From Melitaea cinxia (Eukaryota > Arthropoda > Insecta > Lepidoptera > Nymphalidae), in NCBI RefSeq assembly GCF_905220565.1, contig NC_059409.1, positions 5,463,501 to 5,527,500 of the forward strand: 64,000 bases of DNA. Direction: 5' to 3'. The notes beneath the pieces were generated by a model. The model saw only the letters and a program-made list of their open reading frames with translations, was not told the origin of the DNA and searched no databases. Positions within the stretch are counted from its first letter, which is position 1, and every line of letters begins with the position of its first letter. Positions 55,801-60,800 of the stretch are shown in pieces. The translations under genes and the position numbers were made by a program.

Positions 55801-56348
55801 ACGATTACGCAATGTAAAGTAAACGATAATGCAAGTAAACGATTGTCGTGAATAAACGAGATACAAAAAATTACAAAAATATGCTAATGATGACTGAATC
55901 GATGATATCATATTTGTTCGTTCGAATCGATAATCTATTTGGTGATAGTTAATACTCACTGGCATTCGCTCATAATTTCCTCCTGAGAACGAACTTGTAC
56001 TGGAGCCAACTTTTCCACGCTTTCTTCGTAATTTCCAAAGCACTTTGTGATCTTTTCATCAAAAGTGTTCACCAAATCTTCGAGCGAACCGGAGAAAGTT
56101 TCCGTAAAATTGTCACCTTCACAGTTCTGCATATTATCCTGTTTACACTTCACCGGTCTCGGCTCGTCATTATCGTTGATTTTGTTGGAATCGGTTTGTA
56201 TTTTTATCATATCATTTTTCAGGTTGTTAATATTGTTGAGACGAATCTCATTTCCATTTATAGTCTTCTGTGGGTAGTCTGCTGTCGAGAGACAGTCGTC
56301 CGCCTCTTCGATTTGGGCGAGCGGCGCCTCGAACTCTAGTTCGGCCAT
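7281..56348 (-). CDS. unc-76: Unc-76 / fasciculation and elongation protein zeta (FEZ) orthologue, 388 aa, seven coding exons
   Basis: UNC-76/FEZ proteins are kinesin-1 cargo adaptors acting in axon outgrowth, axon bundling and axonal transport. Coding exons on the minus strand are 56348-55960, 15971-15863, 14180-14049, 12898-12778, 10086-9830, 8080-8005 and 7363-7281. They total 1167 bases, every splice phase matches and all borders are GT-AG. Family signatures as I know them from FEZ1/FEZ2 are the start MAELEFEAPLAQ, SLEDLVNTFDEKI (88-100), EKLAPV (112-117), TADE-VIQEIDDMMQ across the exon 3/4 junction, the coiled-coil core ELALRDELEYEKELKNTFIS in exon 5, YLTTVIPF at 337-344, and the C-terminus PTLLTDYILKVLCPT. 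The length agrees with the family (about 376-392 aa). The start was placed at MAEL from family similarity. An in-frame leader continues upstream to an ATG at 56570, so a longer isoform is possible. Intron 1 is about 40 kb and full of mobile elements. Confidence 0.93.
7364..8004 (-). other. unc-76 intron 6
   Basis: 641 bases between exons 6 and 7, AT-rich. No repeat or coding segment is recognisable. Confidence 0.7.
8005..8080 (-). CDS. unc-76: unc-76 coding exon 6 (residues 337-362)
   Basis: The acceptor is tttacag|TATTTG and the donor is ATCAAGA|gtaagt. It encodes YLTTVIPFHMDNGPPDNQ-SLQVLIK, matching the YLTTVIPYEK-NGPPS block that follows the coiled coil in FEZ1/2. It was found from phase and family order. 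Confidence 0.9.
8081..9829 (-). other. unc-76 intron 5, with a repeat fragment beside exon 5
   Basis: 8400-8700 is more GC-rich than its surroundings. It is followed on the plus strand by a 43-codon open frame (8736-8867) beginning MNKFTCEICNADVC that I cannot identify. About 9587-9795 is a dispersed repeat fragment (agcgaacccagcagacatcg through gtacagaagaatta), a relic of a kind common in Lepidoptera. The end of this sequence recurs inverted at about 13210-13225. Confidence 0.5.
9830..10086 (-). CDS. unc-76: unc-76 coding exon 5 (residues 251-336), conserved coiled-coil core
   Basis: The acceptor is attgcag|AACTAC and the donor is CCGAAG|gtataa. It encodes the most conserved block of the family, a heptad-rich helix (about 252-310) including ELALRDELEYEKE and FISLLLAVQNKRRQ, then a basic, Pro-rich tail (KKKRPGPPRSP). 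In FEZ proteins this region mediates partner binding. Confidence 0.93.
11340..11695 (+). mobile_element. CTAG-ended lepidopteran repeat, possibly Helitron-like
   Basis: Contains (gtct)n at about 11492-11511, then a ctgaaacagctggaccgatt core and an end reading gacgaagtcgcgggcacagCTAG. Two diverged relatives with similar ends lie at 26283-26464 (plus) and 47499-47790 (minus). The CTAG 3' end with a short preceding hairpin is what I recall for Lep1-type Helitron-like elements. Family assignment is inference. Confidence 0.4.
12139..12265 (+). mobile_element. RTE-derived short element, truncated, ending in (GAT)n
   Basis: The first part (ccagcgtggtgactatgggc) matches the inverted 5' region of the elements at 62.4 and 63.7 kb. 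It then joins directly to the last codons of an RTE protein (gcgcgaacttgtggaggcct), followed by taa and gatgatgat. It shares its internal junction with the element at 63581-63912. Confidence 0.6.
12778..12898 (-). CDS. unc-76: unc-76 coding exon 4 (residues 211-251)
   Basis: The acceptor is gttccag|GTGATA and the donor is GACA|gtgagt. It encodes VIQEIDDMMQETPSS followed by an acidic stretch ending PLYED. The leftover A joins AA of exon 5 to give Lys251. Confidence 0.9.
12899..14048 (-). other. unc-76 intron 3
   Basis: AT-rich. About 13205-13275 contains taattcttctgtata and aaggtcagcgccatctagtg, an inverted relic of the repeat type at 9587-9795. Nothing else is recognised. Confidence 0.55.
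14049..14180 (-). CDS. unc-76: unc-76 coding exon 3 (residues 167-210)
   Basis: The acceptor is tttctag|GGC and the donor is GATGAA|gtacgt, phase 0 on both sides. It encodes an acidic stretch (PDDEIHSSEDEAVASDLDM) and ends KTADE, the first half of the FEZ signature that continues VIQEIDDMMQ in exon 4. Confidence 0.88.
14181..15862 (-). other. unc-76 intron 2
   Basis: 1682 bases of AT-rich sequence. A short GC-richer patch at 14290-14360 contains cgagtcgtcgccgcttcgct. No repeat family or coding segment is recognised. Confidence 0.6.
15863..15971 (-). CDS. unc-76: unc-76 coding exon 2 (residues 130-166)
   Basis: The acceptor is ttgttacag|A and the donor is AAAAAG|gtataa. It encodes a segment starting MWWTITGNFGNILPIDW and ending LNLSDKK. 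Trp-rich and IDW motifs are what I expect at this position in insect Unc-76. It is too short to stand out as an open frame; it was found by matching splice sites and phases. Confidence 0.85.
15972..16738 (-). other. unc-76 intron 1, segment adjoining exon 2
   Basis: AT-rich intronic sequence up to the target duplication of the first hAT relic. No feature is recognised. Confidence 0.6.
16747..17732 (-). mobile_element. hAT transposon relic, copy 1 (986 bp)
   Basis: The termini are TAGGGTTGCCAAC and its exact inverse. The 8-bp duplication cccgtgag lies at 16739-16746 and 17733-17740. TAGGG ends with 8-bp duplications are typical of hAT elements. The minus strand keeps remnants of a transposase C-terminus (frame at 17155-17373 with FDLSEDNWLSILPNVSL). 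It is about the same length as the inverted copy at 40740-41717, to which it is highly similar. Not autonomous. Confidence 0.88.
16990..17400 (-). pseudogene. hAT transposase C-terminal remnant (copy 1)
   Basis: The minus-strand frame at 17155-17373 encodes FDLSEDNWLSILPNVSL and IIIKTKLQD segments nearly identical to copy 2. Downstream (toward lower coordinates) the frame is lost, but the FTERVF-type dimerisation motif region is still visible by comparison with copy 2. Broken by frameshifts. Confidence 0.6.
18110..18260. promoter_or_regulatory. Candidate intronic regulatory island
   Basis: A block clearly richer in G and C than its surroundings, 2.2 kb upstream of exon 2 in the direction of transcription. 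It contains a perfect AP-1-type TGACTCA (18141-18147), a CRE-like TACGTCA (18187-18193) and gaggtcac. No transposon hallmarks were seen. It could be an enhancer or an alternative promoter; this is inference from composition and motifs. Confidence 0.25.
20391..20461. repeat. (CA)n-(TA)n microsatellite
   Basis: A run of ca dinucleotides, then ta, with an embedded short cacaca, then a long ta run ending at 20461. Confidence 0.9.
25911..25989. repeat. Dispersed repeat fragment, inverted partner at 44302-44393
   Basis: gttacgaaaagtgtgattgg followed by gcgaagcgaacggaa and ttagtgaatatagaaagaga. The reverse complement of 44302-44393 has the same words in the same order with substitutions. Family unknown. 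Confidence 0.55.
26183..26284. repeat. (AC)n-(AT)n microsatellite
   Basis: An ac run with one interruption, then an at run interrupted once by aatt. It abuts the CTAG-ended repeat that follows. Confidence 0.9.
26283..26464 (+). mobile_element. CTAG-ended lepidopteran repeat, truncated
   Basis: Core ccaacgaaacggctggactg and end aacgtttgcggggtcagCTAG, related to the copy at 11340-11695. The upstream side passes directly into a microsatellite. Confidence 0.4.
27526..27880 (+). repeat. Degenerate copy of the accgacttc-type repeat
   Basis: Starts ctgacttgaaaaaaggagaa and then follows, with many changes, the order of the copies at 46.7 and 49.1 kb (ggaccaatttcgat, ttgactatttta, aatcgaaagctgatg, gatctgatgactac). 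An older insertion of the same family. A further head fragment is at 26913-26960. Confidence 0.55.
28355..28368. repeat. Left 14-bp target duplication of the LINE
   Basis: gacttatgacagtt, identical to 34187-34200. The two flank the LINE exactly. Confidence 0.93.
28371..28428 (-). repeat. Poly(A) tail of the LINE
   Basis: An uninterrupted run of T on the plus strand, joining the 3' UTR to the left target duplication. Nearly unbroken A tails indicate a young insertion. Confidence 0.9.
28734..31904 (-). pseudogene. LINE ORF2: endonuclease / reverse transcriptase, with one early in-frame stop
   Basis: The ATG at 31904-31902 shares its A with the ORF1 stop (TAATG). The frame runs MPGHLSVLQANVNHSAG, meets TGA at 31820-31818 where related proteins have Trp (QSMAEW), and is then open for over 1000 codons to the stop at 28734-28736. 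Domains seen are an APE-type endonuclease (AGDLNAKSTAWGNP, LSDHRYIRF), a reverse transcriptase (SLDIANAFNSLP, GVPQGSVLGPILWD, catalytic YADD in VICYADDTLVYS) and a C-terminal Cys/His motif (ECHDCG then HTLEVC). A single G-to-A change would explain the stop. The protein would nick target DNA and prime cDNA synthesis there. Confidence 0.9.
31904..34033 (-). CDS. LINE ORF1: gag-like nucleic-acid-binding protein, about 709 aa
   Basis: Open from the first ATG at 34033 to TAA at 31906-31904. The frame is open back to about 34084 but has no earlier ATG. The N-terminus carries six copies of an eight-residue GPSQGQPN-like repeat. The middle is charged, with a coiled-coil-like stretch (LTRELELSREEVRAYRREFE) and a KGKGKGKG run. 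The C-terminus has three zinc knuckles: CFRCLGLGHVGATC, CYRCGQAGHKAAGC and a Cys-rich third beginning CAVC. Such proteins coat the element RNA. No frameshift or stop was seen, so it may still be translatable. Confidence 0.88.
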   Translation of the reverse strand: MLPLRESRGGATKGPSQGQPNGPSQGQPNGPSQGQPNGPSQGQTNGPSQGQSKGPSQGQSQGDIEVLEDISITSLSESELGRKRLYSGGSENSGTEIEMGASVGARSRPAAKRGKAPTLTGARAALRERVEKDRENEFETSLLKRVYRKEKVVGGHMEETPIELDDIENRGAEELRVASEANLNLILGLTGKSVNLKGGYAAKIRRAAGAIRDMLESLVVRNATDEVRRLKADICRLTRELELSREEVRAYRREFEDSRKKVAESTSAKEPADLMQDIAVMVGNIVDDRMAALQLPAAPPCGPARTGDSRPLARATRASGVDNDRMTAASSARAGAQLNSEELPTLPKALRKGKGKGKGKGKGTVKEVEWTAYGPSSSKDAAPQGKEGEVAKPQEEPSTSWTEVVRRKTAAKKRTDSAPLANNPASKKTAASTPPAKKEAPKPKLALPRSAAVIVKLRPEAAARGATYGSILLKAESSIDLEEMGIGPLRIRQSATGARLIEVPGSTSGEKADALAARLKEALAEEAEVLRPEKTAEIRISGLSDAVTAERLATVVAKEGGCSPGQVHVRNIRVGQIGSGTAHIELPAVAGKKLLQAGSIAVGWSRGVIHLLQARPRHCFRCLGLGHVGATCPAGTDRSTLCYRCGQAGHKAAGCSAAARCAVCADAGRPAGHVMGGIACKPPSTRGKFPPQISQGGNRVVSADAEMTE
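33859..34001. repeat. 24-bp coding minisatellite in LINE ORF1
   Basis: Six units start at 33859, 33883, 33907, 33931, 33955 and 33979, each containing ggccctgagaagggcc. They encode the GPSQGQ repeat. ggcc-ctgagaa-gggcc is partly self-complementary, so each unit could also form a small hairpin in RNA. Confidence 0.9.
34187..34200. repeat. Right 14-bp target duplication of the LINE
   Basis: gacttatgacagtt, identical to 28355-28368. Confidence 0.93.
35282..35411. repeat. Short inverted repeat with 77-base loop
   Basis: The left arm (35282-35308, gttcggctgttcaatttcaaaacac) and right arm (35386-35410, its near-perfect inverse ending gagcagccgagt) could fold into a stem of about 25 bp with one or two mismatches. 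It may be a small MITE remnant or a hairpin RNA source. No flanking duplication was found. Confidence 0.5.
40317..40356. other. Perfect 18-bp stem hairpin with 4-base loop
   Basis: aacctaataagggcacgt, loop gtat, then its exact inverse. A partial repeat of the left arm (cctaata) precedes it at 40311. No transposon ends surround it. It could be a cruciform, a recent palindromic duplication or a transcript hairpin. Confidence 0.75.
40740..41717 (+). mobile_element. hAT transposon relic, copy 2 (978 bp), inverted relative to copy 1
   Basis: The termini are TAGGGTTGCCAAC and its exact inverse. The 8-bp duplication actgcatg lies at 40732-40739 and 41718-41725. It matches copy 1 over its length in opposite orientation, and the two different duplications show two independent insertions rather than one duplicated segment. 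Confidence 0.88.
41012..41470 (+). pseudogene. hAT transposase C-terminal remnant (copy 2)
   Basis: The frame at 41012-41284 includes FDLSEDNWLSILPNVSL and IIIKTKLQD. After frame shifts the sequence continues KNAPDSLPNIKKNSYLL, SVPTT and AFTERVF, then VMNLK and REERN. These resemble the hAT C-terminal dimerisation motif as I know it (PxSNAFVERVFS). It is broken by stops and shifts and lacks most of the enzyme. Confidence 0.7.
41726..46675. other. unc-76 intron 1, between hAT copy 2 and the repeat cluster
   Basis: AT-rich intron. Includes the dispersed repeat fragment at 44302-44393 and GC-richer patches at about 43090-43200, 45545-45720 and 45890-45960 that match nothing I recognise. The open frame of 116 codons at 45778-46128 has no motif and ends in a poly-Phe-like T run, so I do not call it a gene. 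Confidence 0.5.
44302..44393. repeat. Dispersed repeat fragment, inverted partner at 25911-25989
   Basis: On the reverse strand reads gttacgaaaagtgtgatcgg, gcgaggcgaatggaag, then ttagtgaagatagaaagaga, in the same order as the partner. Confidence 0.55.
46676..47353 (+). repeat. accgacttc-type repeat, copy 1, with duplicated head
   Basis: Begins gaaccgacttccaaaaaagg. The head unit (accgacttcc to cgactgtatttttt) is present twice in tandem, then a 32-base T run (46768-46799), then a body shared with 49106-49664. It ends gaagtcggttttttttttcg followed by tttgcgagcaaacacaatta. The start and end carry the same word inverted (accgacttc and gaagtcggt). No transposase was seen. Confidence 0.7.
47499..47790 (-). 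mobile_element. CTAG-ended lepidopteran repeat, minus orientation
   Basis: Starts ctagctgtgcttgcttgact, then tttgtccgtgtggaatagtg, and contains gataagccgtttctgagatt and acgcatagacaaacagacaa. These are the reverse-strand equivalents of the words in the 11.3-kb copy. Confidence 0.4.
47791..48612. other. Intron 1 between repeats
   Basis: AT-rich sequence with no recognised feature. Confidence 0.5.
48613..49110. repeat. Foldback repeat: 158-base arms around a 182-base loop
   Basis: The left arm 48613-48770 and right arm 48953-49110 are nearly perfect inverse copies (accgacttcaaaaaggaaac and cttcaaaattataaaatatt words). The arms contain the accgacttc border word of the neighbouring repeat family at both their outer and inner ends. 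The right arm runs straight into the second copy of that family at 49106. Confidence 0.75.
49106..49664 (+). repeat. accgacttc-type repeat, copy 2, fused to the foldback
   Basis: The body from tatgtatgttacttcagaac onward parallels 46798-47353 closely and ends gaagtcggtttttttttcgt then ttgcgagcaaacacaattat. Its head (accgacttccaaaaaaggagg) is missing; the foldback arm occupies that position. Confidence 0.7.
49665..55959. other. unc-76 intron 1, segment nearest exon 1
   Basis: 6.3 kb of mostly AT-rich sequence. Two GC-richer patches stand out: 53385-53470 (agacggacgtgcgtcgtgtg, cacggcgccgcaactt) and 55625-55755 (gcagggcgcgactagatgcg, ccctccacgcaccctctc). Neither has a convincing exon frame. 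They might be alternative leader exons or control elements of unc-76, but I have only composition to support this. Confidence 0.4.
55960..56348 (-). CDS. unc-76: unc-76 coding exon 1 (residues 1-130)
   Basis: Begins ATGGCCGAACTAG and carries the acidic N-terminal half with SLEDLVNTFDEKI and EKLAPV. It ends CA|GTGAGT. The split Gln codon is completed by the A at 15971. It is GC-richer than the surrounding intron and is the only coding exon at the far 5' end. Confidence 0.9.
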
Positions 56349-56579
56349 CCTTCCAGCCGCCTCTCGCATGACCGTACGTCCACCCGCGCCGTTTACCGCG
56401 CGAACACTGCGCCGAGCGGTGCCATTTGTGTCGCGAATCGCGTCGGCACTTGGTGAGGGTCTAACATCTATATACATACAGTACATACTTCGGGAAGAAG
56501 CATCGTCCAGCAAATTGCTAACTACCGTAATAGCTAAGAAGCTGTGATTGTTGTTATTTGCAACGTACATGTTTATTTA
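56349..56579 (-). other. unc-76 5' leader, open in frame for 74 extra codons
   Basis: The frame of exon 1 continues upstream of MAEL to ATG at 56570-56568 and meets an in-frame TAA at 56579-56577. The upstream part encodes a low-complexity start (MYVANNNNHSF) and an Arg/Ala-rich stretch with no family match I know. It may be 5' UTR that happens to be open, or an N-terminally extended isoform. Confidence 0.45.
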
Positions 56580-56727
56580 TTAATAGCAATTAAAATACAA
56601 TTTCACTAATCACCTAATGATATTATATACATTATGCCATTCTACTTACCCCGTATTATTAATAATTAATAAACAATCTGAAATTTAGTATTTAAGTAAA
56701 ATAGTTAAATAGTACCCTAGTTGCGAC

Positions 56728-57048
56728 GATCGTCCTGGTGTAATAATACATATGCCGTGTCTGCGCCGCCTAAACATCGACGGTCGCGGGTTCGATTACC
56801 GCTTGGAGTGGATATTTGTGTTTATTCAAATATTTATTTCTAGTGTGGTGTATGTCCTTGTGGGTTTCCCCACCGTGCCTCGGAGAACACGTTAAGCTGT
56901 GTATTATCATGTACACCTGATAGCGATCGTTACTCATAGTCGGGAATATATCCTCCAACCCGCATTGAAGCAACTTGGTGGATTAATAAGCTCTGATGCT
57001 TTTTTTACATGAGGAAAGAGGCCTATGCCCAGCTGTGGGATATTACAG
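56728..57048 (+). mobile_element. tRNA-derived SINE between the two divergent genes
   Basis: The head has a B-box-like gggttcgattacc near 56789. The body shares blocks with 4194-4434 (caccgtgcctcggagaac, acacctgatagcgatcgtta), and the tail reads gaggaaagaggcctatgccc then agctgtgggata. The tail word resembles the end of RTE elements (gaggcctatgtccagcagtg), suggesting it borrows RTE machinery. Exact ends are uncertain. Confidence 0.7.
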
Positions 57049-57775
57049 GGTGAAGCGAACCTAGCAATAGGAATTTACAAAAATGTCGCCTACATCATAA
57101 ATAACGTAATAAATAATACTTAACTTTAATTTTGATTAAATCACCACACTTTTTCGTTGATCCCAGTTATTTTCGTAAGATACCATAGCTTTTTGTAGTG
57201 ACGTTTATAATTTAGGATTACTTTATAAGAATAAGATTTCGCGGGCAAATTCGTATATTTGAGTTTTCTTGGTGTTGCTATATAAGGAGGGTGGTAAAAA
57301 TATTATATAGAAATGCAAAACTTGAGTATTTTCTATCACGCGTCCTAGACCATTAGAAATTGAATCTTTCGTTTTGTGATATTTGAAACATATAGTTTTA
57401 TTTATGATTTGTATATTAATTGATCAAATTTCAACTAGCACACAAGCAAGATACATTAGTAACAGTATTGTATATTGAAACGTAAAGGTTCATTGTCTGG
57501 TTCAGATTTCGTTTGTTAAATTATAATTAGAAATTTAGAATTAATGGCTTTCATTAGTGCCAAGCAAGATAATTGATAAGCTTAGATGATTTCGCCAATA
57601 TCACTTTTAGATTTTTTTTTTGTCTATGGATAACCAGTTTGATAAAAATGACGTTTGACAAAATGACAAACTATATTCGTGTATTCTTCTTGACAAAAAT
57701 GGAAATTGCCTAAAAATACAATGAAAAACATTCAATATAATGCTAAATTAAACATTGACTTCTATCTTCATCGTA
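57049..57775. other. Region upstream of the DnaJ gene
   Basis: AT-rich. It must contain the promoter and 5' UTR of the DnaJ gene, but I could not place a start site. Confidence 0.4.
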
Positions 57776-57837
57776 ATGTATTTATTTAAAAGTAATACTG
57801 TATTTAATTCAGCACGTAAATTTAGACGACTGTATAG
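57776..57837 (+). CDS. DnaJ exon 1: probable mitochondrial leader
   Basis: ATG then 20 codons ending CTGTATAG|gtaatg. The two leftover bases AG join T of exon 2 to give Ser21. Chosen as the start because it supplies the right phase, a basic leader and a donor 80 bases before the next acceptor. Confidence 0.78.
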
Positions 57838-60800
57838 GTAATGTAACAACAATTCTTTTAAGAATCTGATTTATAATTTATTCTAAAACACGTAATTTAA
57901 TAATTGTTTTTTTGTAGTTCAGGTAGAAAGACTCACTATGAGGTACTTAACTTACAGAAAAACTGTACGGATAAAGAGATTAAGGATGCATTTATTAAGA
58001 TGAGTAAAGAGGTAAAAAAACTTTAAATATTTTGTCTAAAATGTATTTATTACTATAAATAATTCATGCCTATAAATAAAACAAACCTATTCTATTATTT
58101 GTGATAAATGTAATATGTATATGCTGACTGTTTTTTAGCTTCGTTTACAAAGAATTACAATTATGTAATATATTAATGTTTAAAGTAATTAATTACAGTA
58201 TCATCCTGATAAAAATAAAAGTTCAAAAGCCCAAGAAAATTTTGTGCGGATTGTTGAGGCGTATAATGTTCTAGGGAAGCCAACCACCAGAGCTCAGTAT
58301 GACCAGACGTCGAAGATAGAAACAAGTGGTTACACCTATGTTTATAAGACTCATGTACCTTATAAGTGAGTATTTTACCTTTCCACTTGTTATATGAAAT
58401 TAAAATTAGGAAATCAATTTTATGGAGGTAAGGCACAGCAGAATATATCCTGTTTTAAATCTGGATGCCCTGCTTGGGTAAGTACCTCAACCTTACAGAA
58501 AAACACAGCTAAGTAATACTGTTTTTAAGCAGTGTTGTGTACCCATGGTGAGTAAGGTGGCCAGAGCTCCTGGGGAGGGTCAAGAGTAGGGTTGGACATG
58601 CTGGTGGTACTTCTGGTGTTGCAGGTGTCTTTAGGCTATGGTAACCGATTACCATCAGGTGAGTGGTATGCTTCTTTTCCAACCTAGTCATATTAAAAAA
58701 GTATTCTCATATTGTGGTATAATTTACCTAATCTCACAAGGTCAATCTTCTTATGGAGGTTATACAATCTTAGTATCTAATTAAATGTTAATTGTCAAAC
58801 AAAGATGTTCTGTGTTTCCGGAAAATTTTAACCTGGGGATCTGTAAGTTGCGAGTGTGGAGGTTACTAGGTAGGCAAGTGTGCTCCATCTTAGACCGCAT
58901 TTTCACTTATTATCAGGTGAAATAGTGGTCAAACGCAAGCCTATCATTGTATAAAAAAAAAGATACATTGACAAAATTGTAATACAATTTTAAGTTGTAG
59001 TTTTATAAAATATTGTCAGGTTTGGTATAGAATTTTAAAAGTGATAATTAAATAAAGTGACTTCATGAGTGAGAAGATTCATAGTATTTATATCATTAAT
59101 TAAATTTAAGTTTTTTTTTTTTCTCAACAATATCTCCATAATACCAATTTATTAACTTTAAGGGAAACCTGTTATTGGTTACATTATTTGTTGTACGCTA
59201 TATGATAAAAATTGTATGTATAAGCTGTTGGTTTTATAATAAATAAAATAAGTGCTCACCAATCTTCGACATATTCAGTTCTGATTGAAGTTGTATATTT
59301 GTATTTAAACAATAGTGTTTATTATTTTTCAGTTGGAGAACCAATACAAATAATACACAATCTAACTCAAGCTATAATGCAAAAACAAATTCATACTATG
59401 GAGTGAAGGGGATTAAAAAGTTATCAAATACTGCTATTATTATGATATGTTTTGGTATAGCCATTATAGGAGTTATTTTACAAGTGATTGTGATTAAGTA
59501 AGTAAACTATATGTGGTTTTCATACAAAATAGTAAATAACTCTAAACATTTCACATATACAGCACGAGAGCATTTGTTGTTGTTTGTTCCTCATTTATTA
59601 TTTTTAAGTGAGTTTGTTAACACTAAAATGTTTTTTCACACGTAATTGTTACTTTGCAGGGAATCCTACCTCATTCATAGACAAAGGACACAAGAGAAAT
59701 CTATAATTTTGGCAGAAGAGCTGGAAAGAGTGAGAGCTGCTGCGAGAGGAAAAACTAGAGATGTAAGTGTATTTTTTATTTAATTTTTTTGGTTAATTTG
59801 GTGACAAAGACTGTAATACACTTTAGTTTCATTTTCATGTTTGTAAAGAATATGATATTGGCTTAAATCTTACATCCTTGAAGAAAATATTTATGATAAA
59901 TATATCAATTATTTGAATTTCATCGAGTATTTTAGTGTCATGGGTGAGTTGTCTATAAGCCATTTTTTATTATTATCAGTTTTTAGGTAGGAACAGGTAG
60001 GTATATCAATTTAAAAATCTTTGATGTTATTTATCCTTACTTTTGGTGTCTGTAAATGATCATTTATAACTAACAAACAGTTGAGTTGACACACTTCAGT
60101 TTTTACACAGAACAAAACAAAAATTTTATATTTGGAACTGTTCAGTTTTGTGTAAAAAAATCTATATAAATTGATTATTATATCGGTTTATTGATTTTCG
60201 TATTAAAAACTATTTTTCAACTTAGACTAGTGAGTTCAGAAATTGACTCATGAAAATTAAATTGTATAATATCAATGTAGTGTAGAAATTTTCTGCTCCT
60301 ACGATATCAAAATTGTGTGACATAATGACCTTATGTTTCTAATTATTTAAATAGTTAAAATTTTGATTATGTTTAAGAATTAGCTTCTATGTATTGACAT
60401 ATATACGAATAAACAAAGATTAATATCATTAAAATCATCATCACTTAAATCGTTACTACAGACCAGCTCTGGCTTTGCACGGGTATAAAATATAATTATA
60501 GCCTATGTCATTCACTGAAAAAACTGGCCATATAGATCTATATTAAATCAACAATGTATTTAAGGTATTTAATTAGATAAGGATTAATGCTGTATAGGTT
60601 AAAATCGCTTTGAAAATTAGCCATTATTTGTCATCATCACTTCAGCCTATCGCAGTCCACTGCTGGACATAGGCCTCCCCAAGTTCGCGCCACACATCCC
60701 GGTCTTCCGCAATCCTCATCCAGCCTACACCGGCAATCTTACGTAGATCGTCGGTCTAACGGGCCGGAGGACGTCCAACACTGCGTTTGCCAAGACGCGG

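Noticed and set aside
57914..57922. Alternative acceptor at 57922 for DnaJ exon 2
   Set aside because: Only the acceptor at 57917 keeps the phase with exon 1 (AG plus T).
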